NCBI GenBank assembly: GCA_903906515.1
Contig: CAIVKO010000108.1
Span: 1 to 64,000 of the forward strand
Direction: 5' to 3'
DNA: 64,000 nt
From: Akkermansiaceae bacterium
GTDB lineage: Bacteria > Verrucomicrobiota > Verrucomicrobiia > Verrucomicrobiales > Akkermansiaceae
A program made the translations under genes and the position numbers. The notes under the pieces are model-generated. The model made no database searches and was not told the origin of the DNA. It saw only the letters and a program-made list of their open reading frames with translations. Below, in pieces: positions 34,884-43,383 of this stretch. Numbering within the stretch: the first letter of the stretch is position 1; each line of letters starts with the position of its first letter.

Positions 34884-34910
34884 GGGCACCCCGTTTTGAG
34901 CGGGGTGCCC
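34884..34910 (-). promoter_or_regulatory. Hairpin between tuf and tRNA-Trp
   Basis: GGGCACCCCG and CGGGGTGCCC form a perfect 10-bp stem around TTTTGAG, 65 bases downstream of the tuf stop. No T-tract follows on the minus strand. Instead a short TTGAG/CTCAA stem leads into the tRNA. It may be an RNase processing or stability element that separates the tuf message from tRNA-Trp, or a partial terminator. Confidence 0.6.
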
Positions 34911-34974
34911 CGGATTCCGGCGTTAGGTCCCTGCCCGGTTAAGGACTTTGAACCTGACGCCTTGTCGCGAATGT

Positions 34975-36159
34975 TTACTTGATGATTTCACCCACTCGGC
35001 CGGCACCGACGGTGCGACCACCTTCGCGGATGGCGAAGCGCATGGTTTGCTCCATGGCGATCGGAGTGATGAGTTCGACTTCAAGATTGATATTGTCACC
35101 AGGCATCACCATTTCCACGCCTTCCGGGAGCTTGATGCTGCCGGTCACGTCGGTAGTGCGGAAGTAGAACTGGGGACGATAGTTCGAGAAGAACGGGGTG
35201 TGGCGACCGCCTTCTTCCTTCGAAAGAACGTAGATCTCGGACTTGAAGACCGTGTGACCCTTGACAGTGCCTGGCTTGGCGATGACTTGACCGCGCTCGA
35301 TGTCGGTCTTTTTGAGACCGCGGAGAAGCAGACCGCAGTTGTCACCCGCACGACCTTCGTCGAGGAGTTTACGGAACATTTCGATGTCCGTGACGGTGGT
35401 CTTCTGGGTGTCGCGGATGCCGACGATTTCGACTTCTTCCATCTTCTTGATGATACCGCGCTCCACACGACCGGTGCAGACAGTGCCACGACCTTCGATC
35501 GAGAACACGTCTTCGACGGGCATCAGGAAAGTCTTGTCGATCGGACGCTCAGGCTCGGGGATGTAGGAATCCACGGCATCCATGAGTTTCATGATGTTTT
35601 CCTTCTGGGAAGCATCGCCATCGAGCATGCCCTTGGCGGAACCCATGACGATCGGAATGTCGTCACCTGGGAATTCGTAGTAGGAGAGGAGATCGCGGAT
35701 TTCCATTTCGACGAGTTCGAGAAGCTCCGCGTCATCCACAAGGTCAACCTTGTTCATGAACACCACGAGGGCGGGAACGCCGACCTGACGGGCAAGCAGG
35801 ATGTGCTCGCGGGTCTGGGGCATCGGGCCGTCCGCAGCAGAAACCACAAGAATGGCTCCGTCCATCTGGGCGGCACCGGTGATCATGTTTTTGACGTAGT
35901 CGGCGTGGCCTGGGCAATCGACGTGCGCATAGTGGCGCTTTTCGGTTTCGTATTCGACGTGGGCGGTGTTGATGGTGATACCGCGCTCGCGTTCTTCGGG
36001 AGCGGCGTCGATGTCGGCGTAGCTTTTCAATTGAGCGAGGCCTTTTTCGGCCAGCGTCATGGTGATAGCTGCGGTGAGGGAGGTTTTACCATGGTCGACG
36101 TGACCGATGGTTCCGATATTGACGTGCGGTTTATTGCGCTTGAATGATTCCTTAGCCAT
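34975..36159 (-). CDS. tuf: Elongation factor Tu
   Basis: EF-Tu delivers aminoacyl-tRNA to the ribosome. From the ATG at 36159 it has 394 residues. The GTPase motifs are [10 protein letters not shown] (G1), [13 protein letters not shown] (G3) and NKVD (G4). The C-terminus [14 protein letters not shown] is complete. It lies between tRNA-Thr and tRNA-Trp, and the leader AAACACAACTACC precedes the ATG without a Shine-Dalgarno sequence. Confidence 0.99.
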   Translation of the reverse strand: MAKESFKRNKPHVNIGTIGHVDHGKTSLTAAITMTLAEKGLAQLKSYADIDAAPEERERGITINTAHVEYETEKRHYAHVDCPGHADYVKNMITGAAQMDGAILVVSAADGPMPQTREHILLARQVGVPALVVFMNKVDLVDDAELLELVEMEIRDLLSYYEFPGDDIPIVMGSAKGMLDGDASQKENIMKLMDAVDSYIPEPERPIDKTFLMPVEDVFSIEGRGTVCTGRVERGIIKKMEEVEIVGIRDTQKTTVTDIEMFRKLLDEGRAGDNCGLLLRGLKKTDIERGQVIAKPGTVKGHTVFKSEIYVLSKEEGGRHTPFFSNYRPQFYFRTTDVTGSIKLPEGVEMVMPGDNINLEVELITPIAMEQTMRFAIREGGRTVGAGRVGEIIK

Positions 36160-36210
36160 GGTAGTTGTGTTTCTTCTGAGACTGTTTTGAGATAATTTCG
36201 TGATTGCCCG

Positions 36211-36285
<75 letters not shown>

Positions 36286-36390
36286 GGTATTGATGTCACT
36301 CCTCCTTCAACCCGACAAAAACACCGCGACCGTTCCCGGATGTGGGACTGGACGCGGCACCCCTGACTGGTTTTGGGGAAGAGCGGGCGG

Positions 36391-36418
36391 ACCTTAGCAA
36401 AGCCGAGCAGTCTGTCAA
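36391..36418 (-). promoter_or_regulatory. Strong sigma70-like promoter of the tRNA-Thr/tuf supercluster
   Basis: On the minus strand TTGACA (36413-36418) is separated by 16 bases from TAAGGT (36391-36396). A T/A-rich tract (about 36417-36470) lies just upstream and resembles an UP element. The start point would be near 36384, about 100 bases before the mature 5' end of tRNA-Thr. Confidence 0.75.
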
Positions 36419-36491
36419 AAAAAAACTCGATTAAAAGGAAATTTTTCCAAAACCTTCTAAAAACAAGCCTCTCTAGAGCCAAATAATGAGC

Positions 36492-36515
36492 TTTGAGATG
36501 TCGAAAAGTCTCAAA
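36492..36515 (-). terminator. Weak hairpin after the primase-helicase-nuclease gene
   Basis: TTTGAGA and TCTCAAA form a 7-bp stem around 10 bases, 22 bases past the stop of the large gene. The T-tract is poor. It may limit read-through into the tuf promoter region. Confidence 0.35.
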
Positions 36516-36537
36516 TTTCGCCCGATTTTGAATAATT

Positions 36538-39342
36538 TCACGGTCGTCGGGCGCGTGTCGCCAACGTTCGGCGGACGGATTCCAAAACAAAATCTAAATT
36601 TTTCCCGAGATCCAAGGCCAGGAAGCGCAGGACGAAGTATCCATTTGTTTGCAAGGCAGCGTCCTTCCGGCGGTCACGCCGCCAAGCATCGGCATCTCCC
36701 AAATGCTGGCCGCCGTCGATTTCGACCACCAGACGCGCTCCAGCGCACAAAAAGTCCACCTCCATCTGGCTGCGGTCATCAAACGGGATGGGCAAGAGCG
36801 CGTTGAGTTTGAATTTTCCAGCCAGATCCGGCAGCGACTCAAGACGTCGGTAGAAGAAGGCTTCGCTGGCGCTTCTGGCCCGTTCCGCTCCGGTGGTGTC
36901 CTCGTGAAAACCGGTGGTGGCATGCACGAACAATTGAGCCAAGGGGATATCCACGCCATCATGGATCAAGCGCCGGACACTCGCGGAGTAGTCCTGTTTC
37001 CACTTCGGGTCCACCGGCAGCGGGACCTCGACCGGCCATCCGGGTAGGGCGCTGGCGGGCAGCAGGATCGAGTAACCCACCGCTTCATAGCCCGCGCAGC
37101 GCTTGTCGAACATCCGGGAAAGCATGGGGACGTCAAGATCCACATAGTCATAGACCCGCACGGTTTTTTTGGCATCGTGAAGTCGATGGAGGCGCCCGAC
37201 ATACTGTGCGATGGTGCCGCGCCAGGAAACCGGCATGGTCAGAAACAGAGTGTCCAACCGCGAATCATCGAATCCCTCGCCGATGAACTTCCCGGTGGCG
37301 ATCAACACCCTCCCTTCTCCGTCCGGGATGTTCTTTGCCCGCTCCAAGGCCGCCACCAGAGCTTTGCGCCCCATGCCGCCTTGCAAGGTGATCACATGCG
37401 GAATCTCCGTGCCAATGATCTCCACCAACTTCCCCAAGTGCTCGGTTCTTTCCGTGAGAATGACCGGAGATCTCCCCGCCCTCACCGATTCCACCACATC
37501 GGCGCAGATCAGGCGATTGCGGAAATCCGAGCGCATCACCCCGTCACACAGTCGCTGGAACTCCGCCCGTTTATCCTCCTCTGGTGATCCATCAGGAAAA
37601 AATCCGGTCGGGCGCACCCACACCTCGTGCGTGAACGGGCGTTCCTCCGCCTGCCTGCGGGCATCAACCTTGTGCCTCACCGGCCCGCACTGCATGAAAA
37701 TGATCGGATGATGCCCATCCTTGCGGGCCACGGTGGCGGACAATCCTAACACATATTTCGCCTTTGCCCGGCGTGCCACCAACTCAAAACTGCGTGCGGA
37801 CAAGTGATGACACTCATCCACCACCAGATGCCCATAGTCGCCGACCAGATCATTCACCACATCCTTGCGGATCACGCTCTGCATCAACGCGATATCGATA
37901 TTTCCAGTCAGCTTCTTTTTCCCGCCGCCCCACCGGCCGATTTCCTTGGGCACGATCCCGAGAAATTGTGATAGACGTTCCACCCACTGCTCCATCAACT
38001 GCTGACGGTGCACCAGGATCAATGTGTTCACCCCGCGCCTTGCGATCAACCATGCAGCCAACACGGTCTTGCCGAAGGCGGTGGTCGCCGCCAACACGCC
38101 GGTGTCGTGAGCCAGCATCGCATCTACGGCGGTTTGTTGTTCATCGCGCAGGACACCTATGAAATCCACCGCAAGCGGCGTCCCTTGGGAGCATTCGTCG
38201 CGGACCGCCACCTTTACCTTCAGTTCTCCTAACAGAGAAACAAGCTCATCAAAACAGCCTCTGGGCAGAGCGATACACTCCGGGTGATCTTCCGCGCATC
38301 CGATGATCCGCGGCTTGTCGTAAGTCGGCAGACGCATCGCCTGGGCCTTGTAAAACTCCGGATTTTGAAATGCCGCGAGACGGATGATCGCATTGCGCAG
38401 CGACGGACACAACCCGGCTTTAGGAATATACAACTGATCGCCCGAAACGATTTCCAGATGCTCCGGCATAATTCCGGTCGGCAGCGCGTCGCGTCCGCGA
38501 GACGGACGTGCGGTCCAGGGTTCCGGATCGGCCTCATCCATCACGGCCATTTTCACGCCGACAATTCTTCCGCGGCCTTCCGCCTGTTTGACAATGGTTT
38601 CCAAACTCCGAGTAGTGACACGCCCCAATTCTGCTAGATACGCCCACTGGTCTTCTATCGGAACAAACGCATCATCGATAAATACGCTATTGCCCGCATC
38701 GCGCGCGGATTTTTGCAATGGCAGCGCGATCAGATTACCAAATCCACCCTTGGGCAGCGTGTCCTGATTTGGGAAAAACCGGTCGTAGGAGTGCAATCCC
38801 ACTTCCGGCCTGTGCTCCATGGTTTCCGTTAAGAGATGCGCACCCAGCTTTCTCGCCTGCACGGCCGGGACCGCCTCGGAGAAAAACAGCCACACATGCC
38901 CGCCATTGCCGGACCGCGAGCGTTCAAGCGCTGCCGGCATGTCCATGCGTCGACAGGTTTCCAGATACGCAGCCGAATCATCCTGCCAATGATCGCCATC
39001 GAAATCCACCGCAAGAAACCAACACCGCTCGTCCAGCGTCATCGGATAGACGCCCATCACGAAAGCGTTCCTACGGTCGTCAGTTCCGGACAAATGCCAG
39101 CGCACCACCTCATCGGTCACCGGCAGAAACTTCTGGCAGGCACACTCACTACAGCGGATCTTCGGCTTTTCGCAAACTCCCCTCACCCACTCGTTACCAC
39201 AGGCCGGTTGATAACCAGACTTCCCGGTTTTCGCGCTCTCAAACCTGCGCGCATGGACTTCCTCCCGCCCGCGGAATAGGGATCGGAACAACGCGATCTT
39301 TTCCTCCACCGGGGATTTCTGATGAATCGCGCCGATGTCCAT
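36538..39342 (-). CDS. TOTE-type AEP primase / SF2 helicase / DUF559 nuclease fusion
   Basis: This 934-residue protein joins three modules. Residues 57-69 hold a Cys-rich cluster (CEKPKIRCSECAC). Residues ~70-290 are an archaeo-eukaryotic primase domain of TOTE type, with the metal motif DFD (113-115), RSGNGGH (143-149) and PNQDTLPKGGFGN. Residues ~390-745 are a complete SF2 helicase: TTAFGKT (Walker A), DECHH, LSAT and YVGRLHR. Residues ~820-930 are a DUF559/Vsr-like nuclease with MEVDFLCAGARLVVEIDGGQH. All catalytic residues appear intact. It lies 30 bp downstream of a TSUP gene on the same strand. A role in DNA conflict or defence follows from the family; the target is unknown. Confidence 0.88.
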   Translation of the reverse strand: MDIGAIHQKSPVEEKIALFRSLFRGREEVHARRFESAKTGKSGYQPACGNEWVRGVCEKPKIRCSECACQKFLPVTDEVVRWHLSGTDDRRNAFVMGVYPMTLDERCWFLAVDFDGDHWQDDSAAYLETCRRMDMPAALERSRSGNGGHVWLFFSEAVPAVQARKLGAHLLTETMEHRPEVGLHSYDRFFPNQDTLPKGGFGNLIALPLQKSARDAGNSVFIDDAFVPIEDQWAYLAELGRVTTRSLETIVKQAEGRGRIVGVKMAVMDEADPEPWTARPSRGRDALPTGIMPEHLEIVSGDQLYIPKAGLCPSLRNAIIRLAAFQNPEFYKAQAMRLPTYDKPRIIGCAEDHPECIALPRGCFDELVSLLGELKVKVAVRDECSQGTPLAVDFIGVLRDEQQTAVDAMLAHDTGVLAATTAFGKTVLAAWLIARRGVNTLILVHRQQLMEQWVERLSQFLGIVPKEIGRWGGGKKKLTGNIDIALMQSVIRKDVVNDLVGDYGHLVVDECHHLSARSFELVARRAKAKYVLGLSATVARKDGHHPIIFMQCGPVRHKVDARRQAEERPFTHEVWVRPTGFFPDGSPEEDKRAEFQRLCDGVMRSDFRNRLICADVVESVRAGRSPVILTERTEHLGKLVEIIGTEIPHVITLQGGMGRKALVAALERAKNIPDGEGRVLIATGKFIGEGFDDSRLDTLFLTMPVSWRGTIAQYVGRLHRLHDAKKTVRVYDYVDLDVPMLSRMFDKRCAGYEAVGYSILLPASALPGWPVEVPLPVDPKWKQDYSASVRRLIHDGVDIPLAQLFVHATTGFHEDTTGAERARSASEAFFYRRLESLPDLAGKFKLNALLPIPFDDRSQMEVDFLCAGARLVVEIDGGQHLGDADAWRRDRRKDAALQTNGYFVLRFLALDLGKNLDFVLESVRRTLATRARRP

Positions 39343-39372
39343 GCTCTTTTATCCGGCAAAAAGAAAGTTTCC

Positions 39373-39735
39373 TCAGGCTTTCCACAGCATTCGCGCGCCG
39401 AAAACCACCAATACCAAACCAAAGACACGGGTGAGCGTCTGGTTGCTGAGGGAGCGCATGAGATCGCTTCCATACCATGCGGCGATCGCGGAGGCCACAC
39501 CGACCGCCGCGACGATTTTCCAATCAATGAGCTTGTTGGTGCGGTTGTTGTTGAGGGTGGCGACGATGGAAATGATGATGATGATCGCCATCGATGTCGC
39601 GACGGCGCGTTTGTGATCCAGGCCTAACAACCCAACGAACGCAGGCACCATCACGATGCCGCCGCCGACGCCGCAAAGCGCGCCGAGCAGACCTGCGGCG
39701 ATGCCGATGAGAGATGCGGTGATCACGAGTTTCAT
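39373..39735 (-). CDS. Half-size TSUP (TauE/SafE) membrane permease
   Basis: This 120-residue inner-membrane protein has about four helices and corresponds to one half of the usual ~250-residue TSUP transporter of sulfur-containing anions. The family phrase GLLGALCGVGGGIVMVPAFVGLLGL is present. It starts MKLVITASLIGIAAG, and its ATG overlaps the holA stop (ATGA at 39732-39735). Homodimerisation would be needed to make a full transporter. The substrate is unknown. Confidence 0.85.
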   Translation of the reverse strand: MKLVITASLIGIAAGLLGALCGVGGGIVMVPAFVGLLGLDHKRAVATSMAIIIIISIVATLNNNRTNKLIDWKIVAAVGVASAIAAWYGSDLMRSLSNQTLTRVFGLVLVVFGARMLWKA

Positions 39736-40898
39736 CGGCGGGCGACCGCAGGGCGGCGGTTCGGGGTCTTGCGGGCTGAGGCGATTTCCACGATCAACCG
39801 GTGCAGGATGAGACGGTGGTCGAGACCGGTGGTGACCAGGGCTTGGTCGGCTTTCAGTGTGGCTTCCATGACATTTTGCAGGCCTTCGATATCGAAGTTC
39901 GCGGCATTCGGCAGGGCGAGGAAAATCGGAAACACATTCACACCGCTGCCGTCCTTTTTCTGTGGCAGCCACGCCCGGTCGTTTTCCGGCAGGCGGTTGA
40001 GGGCCCCGGCAAACGCCTGATAGTTCCCGGTCGGCGTTTTGAATTTCTCCACGATGAGCTTGGCCATGTAGAGGTTTCTAACTACTCCGATAATCGACGC
40101 GCGCATGATACCGATGGCGGATTCATCCGCGCCGAGCTGCTGGTCGATGAGTTGGATGGCGCGGGCGGCGTTGCCGGTTTGGATGGCCTTGCCGATCTCG
40201 AAGACTACCGCCGCGCGGCTGAGTGGAACCAGCACGTTCACATCATTCTCGGTGATGGTGCGGCGCTCCGGCCCGAGATAAAGATCGAGTTTTTCGAGTT
40301 CGTTGCCGATTTGCTGTGATTGCTCGCCGGCCAGCAGGATAAAGACCGCCAGCGCGTCCGGTTCGAAATCCAGCCCTAACTCGGCAGCCCGCTGGGTGAC
40401 CAGTGTGGCCACTTGGTCCTGCCAGTCATCGCGGCTGGTATCGATGCGGTCATGCACTTGGACCTCCGCGGATTTCTCGATGAATTTCCAGAAACCCCGG
40501 CGCTTGTCGACGCCTTGGGCGGTGAGCAGGAACTTCACGCCCTGCGGAATGCCTTTTTCCAAGGTGGCACGCAGGCTTTCCACTCCGGCCTCGGTGCGTT
40601 GCGAGCGACCGGTGACGTTATCGCCCAGGAAATTCACATTGCGCAGCCAGACCACCTTGTCGCCACCGAACATTGGCAGCGTGAGCAGCGATTGCACCGT
40701 GGTCGCACAGATCTCATACGCGGAATCAGAATTATCGGAGGTACCATCGATCGTCTCATGGGTAAATCCGTCGTCATTTCCGCCCGTGAGCTCGTTATAA
40801 AGCATCAACGCCTGCTCGCGGACCATGCCGTCATCGCTACCCACCACCGCGAAAAAATTTCCGGTGGGTTGGGAGGATGATTTTGCTTTCGCGGCCAC
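39732..40898 (-). CDS. holA: DNA polymerase III delta subunit
   Basis: The delta subunit opens the sliding clamp within the clamp loader. It has 388 residues, with the N-terminal FFAVVGSDDGMVREQALMLY, the domain around LLTLPMFGGDKVVWLRNVNF and the conserved LILHRLIVEIASAR near the end. The AAA+ fold lacks a P-loop, as expected for delta. It is divergent from lysC over 129 bp and overlaps the TSUP gene. Confidence 0.92.
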   Translation of the reverse strand: MAAKAKSSSQPTGNFFAVVGSDDGMVREQALMLYNELTGGNDDGFTHETIDGTSDNSDSAYEICATTVQSLLTLPMFGGDKVVWLRNVNFLGDNVTGRSQRTEAGVESLRATLEKGIPQGVKFLLTAQGVDKRRGFWKFIEKSAEVQVHDRIDTSRDDWQDQVATLVTQRAAELGLDFEPDALAVFILLAGEQSQQIGNELEKLDLYLGPERRTITENDVNVLVPLSRAAVVFEIGKAIQTGNAARAIQLIDQQLGADESAIGIMRASIIGVVRNLYMAKLIVEKFKTPTGNYQAFAGALNRLPENDRAWLPQKKDGSGVNVFPIFLALPNAANFDIEGLQNVMEATLKADQALVTTGLDHRLILHRLIVEIASARKTPNRRPAVARR

Positions 40899-41027
40899 GC
40901 GATGGTGTTAAACCCGAAAACGGAAATTGAAACCACGAAAATCAAGCGATTTGAAATTTGCATCTCAATTTCTTTCGATTTTCTTGCCAACCCCGCGCCG
41001 TTCCCCTTCACTCTCCGCCGCTTCACC

Positions 41028-42254
41028 ATGGCTCTCATCGTTCAAAAATACGGCGGCACATCCGTCGGCTCACTCGACCGCATCCGCAATGTCGCGTCAC
41101 GGATGAAACGCACCCGCGACGAAGGCAACCAGGTCGTGGCCGTGGTTTCCGCCATGTCCGGCGTCACGGACGGCCTGATCAAAATGGCCAAGGACCTCTC
41201 AGAAAACCCGAGCGAACGCGAGTTGGACGTGTTGCTGGCCACCGGCGAGCAACAATCGATCGCCTTGGTCGCGATGGCTCTTCAGGAACAAGGCGTGGAC
41301 TCCGCATCGATCACCGGACGTCAAGCGGGCATCACGACCACCGGCTCCCACACCCGTGGCCGCATCCTCAACATGGACCCCTCTCTCATGCAGGTTTTCC
41401 TCGATGAAGGAAAAACCCTCGTCGTCGCCGGCTTCCAAGGCGTCACTCCGGACGGCATGATCCACACCCTCGGTCGCGGAGGATCCGACCTCACCGCCAT
41501 CGCTGTGGCCGCCGCACTCAAGGCGGATGTCTGCCAGATCCTCACCGATGTGGACGGCGTCTATACCTGCGATCCGCGGATCGTCAAAAACGCCCGCAAA
41601 CTGCCGGAAATCTCCTATGACGAAATGCTGGAAATGGCTTCTTCCGGCTCCAAGGTCATGCAATCCCGCTCAGTCGAATTCGCCAAGAAATTCGGCGTCG
41701 TCTTCGAAGTCCGCTCCTCACTCAACGATAACCCCGGCACCCTCGTGTTAGAAGAACATCCCAACATGGAAAACGTCGTCATCCGCGGCGTCTCGATCGA
41801 ACGCTCGCAGGCACGCGTCACCATCACCGGCATTCCCGACGCCCCCGGCATGTCCGGTCGCATCCTCGGTGCCCTAGGCGACGCGGAAATCAATTTGGAC
41901 ATGATCATTTCCAACATCGCGCACGACGGCTTCGCCCGCCATTCGTTCACGATGCACTCGAACGATCTCGGCAAGGCTCAGGCCGCGCTCAAGCCCGTGC
42001 TCGCCGACCTCGCGCCAAACTCGAAAATCGAGACGGAAGCCGGCATTGCCAAGCTTTCCGCCGTCGGCATCGGCATGCGTTCTCACTCCGGCGTGGCTGC
42101 CACGATGTTCAAAGCGCTCGGCGATGCTGGCATCAACATCGGCATGATCTCCACTTCGGAAATCAAGATTGCCGTCACCGTCGATGAACCGCGCATCGAA
42201 GACGCCGCCCGCGCCGTACACGACGCCTTCGGTCTCGATAAGGCCCCGGCCTGA
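41028..42254 (+). CDS. lysC: Aspartate kinase
   Basis: The enzyme phosphorylates aspartate, the first step toward lysine, threonine, methionine and diaminopimelate. From the ATG at 41028 it has 408 residues. The catalytic domain starts MALIVQKYGGTSVGSLDRI and has GRGGSDLTAIAVAAAL. Two ACT domains follow (about 265-340 and 345-405), so allosteric inhibition by lysine or threonine is likely. No riboswitch-like structure is evident upstream. Longer upstream reading has no coding character. Confidence 0.97.
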   Translation: MALIVQKYGGTSVGSLDRIRNVASRMKRTRDEGNQVVAVVSAMSGVTDGLIKMAKDLSENPSERELDVLLATGEQQSIALVAMALQEQGVDSASITGRQAGITTTGSHTRGRILNMDPSLMQVFLDEGKTLVVAGFQGVTPDGMIHTLGRGGSDLTAIAVAAALKADVCQILTDVDGVYTCDPRIVKNARKLPEISYDEMLEMASSGSKVMQSRSVEFAKKFGVVFEVRSSLNDNPGTLVLEEHPNMENVVIRGVSIERSQARVTITGIPDAPGMSGRILGALGDAEINLDMIISNIAHDGFARHSFTMHSNDLGKAQAALKPVLADLAPNSKIETEAGIAKLSAVGIGMRSHSGVAATMFKALGDAGINIGMISTSEIKIAVTVDEPRIEDAARAVHDAFGLDKAPA

Positions 42255-42271
42255 TCGGTGCGGCCGACCGC

Positions 42272-43255
42272 TCATGATTTCGTGGCGAGCAGGGAGAATT
42301 CCTTGTGATGCACGGCTAGCTGCTGGAGGCGCATGTGGGTGAACCCCATACCTGCGAGAGATTCAAACCATCGTGCTTTGTCCGCGATCTGCATGATGTC
42401 CGTGAGTTTCAGAGTGATGAGGACTCCCCGTATCTCCGGGGCCATCTTGCAAAAACGCGCACATTCCCTGAGCACGACATCGGGCGATTGGTTCATATCG
42501 GACATAAACCAGGTCACGCCGTGACCGAGGTCGCGTTTGCTTACCAGCGCGGCGGGTTTCCGGCAGTGGAAAAACCACGGCTCGCGGCCCGCAGCACCGT
42601 CACGATTGTCGATGGCGGATGAGACCACGACATCCGCCATTTTTGCAGGGTCCACGCCAATGACGGAAACACCGCGCCGCAACAACGCGAGCACGACTCC
42701 GCCGGGAGCGCATCCGAGTTCAACCACGATGTCGGCAGGCGTGAATTCCAATCCAAAAAAGCGCACAGCCTCCTCCAATTTCAACCACGCGCGGGAAGGA
42801 GAATCCACCGGCATCAAAATCCCCGAATCGCCCGCCGGATCTGGACTGAGAAATGGCGTGTGGCGGTGAATGCCCGACCAAAATTCCGCAGACCCCAACT
42901 CGACGACCGTGCCGATGATTTCCCCGACCTGCGGACGGGCCTCGCATGGCAGTCCCTGCATTTTCCGCTCGAAATACCTGGCGTGATGGATCACCGAAGC
43001 CACTTCCAACCGTTCGATCGCCTCTTCGCGCGTCGCTGATTTACCGAGGGACAGGCACAGCCGTCGCGAACAGGCGAGTTGGACATCCAGCGATTCCAGC
43101 GAAAACGGAGCATCCACCTTGAAGGTCACAAATCCACGCCGTTGGTATCCGGACCTCCATCCGAGGCGCATCGCCTCCACCTCCTGCTTCAGCCCATTTT
43201 CTGAACCCGGATTACCCAAGGAAAACACAAATTCGGATGCTAGTGGATCAGCCAT
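42272..43255 (-). CDS. SAM-dependent methyltransferase, RlmM-like (23S rRNA 2'-O-methyltransferase)
   Basis: This 327-residue protein probably methylates the ribose of a 23S rRNA cytidine. From the ATG at 43255 it starts MADPLASEFVFSLGNPGSEN. The THUMP-like N-terminal half contains RGFVTFKV, and the Rossmann-fold half starts near residue 195 with the SAM motif VVELGCAPGGVVLALLRRG and a VIGVDPAKM acidic loop. The segment TWFMSDMNQSPD fits RlmM. It is shorter than E. coli RlmM (366), so a different RNA target is possible. Confidence 0.8.
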   Translation of the reverse strand: MADPLASEFVFSLGNPGSENGLKQEVEAMRLGWRSGYQRRGFVTFKVDAPFSLESLDVQLACSRRLCLSLGKSATREEAIERLEVASVIHHARYFERKMQGLPCEARPQVGEIIGTVVELGSAEFWSGIHRHTPFLSPDPAGDSGILMPVDSPSRAWLKLEEAVRFFGLEFTPADIVVELGCAPGGVVLALLRRGVSVIGVDPAKMADVVVSSAIDNRDGAAGREPWFFHCRKPAALVSKRDLGHGVTWFMSDMNQSPDVVLRECARFCKMAPEIRGVLITLKLTDIMQIADKARWFESLAGMGFTHMRLQQLAVHHKEFSLLATKS

Positions 43256-43383
43256 GGATTTCGTCTGCGATTTGCCATCACGGTCCGCTGAGACTAGCAG
43301 CCTTAAGCACTTGGCACAACCACTCAGAATAATTTTGAAGAATCCAGCTTGCTTTTTTTTAAAAAATATCCGATGTGAAGCCC

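Noticed and set aside
40899-41027. Lysine riboswitch upstream of lysC
   Set aside because: The 129-bp gap is too short and shows no conserved core or terminator-like stem.
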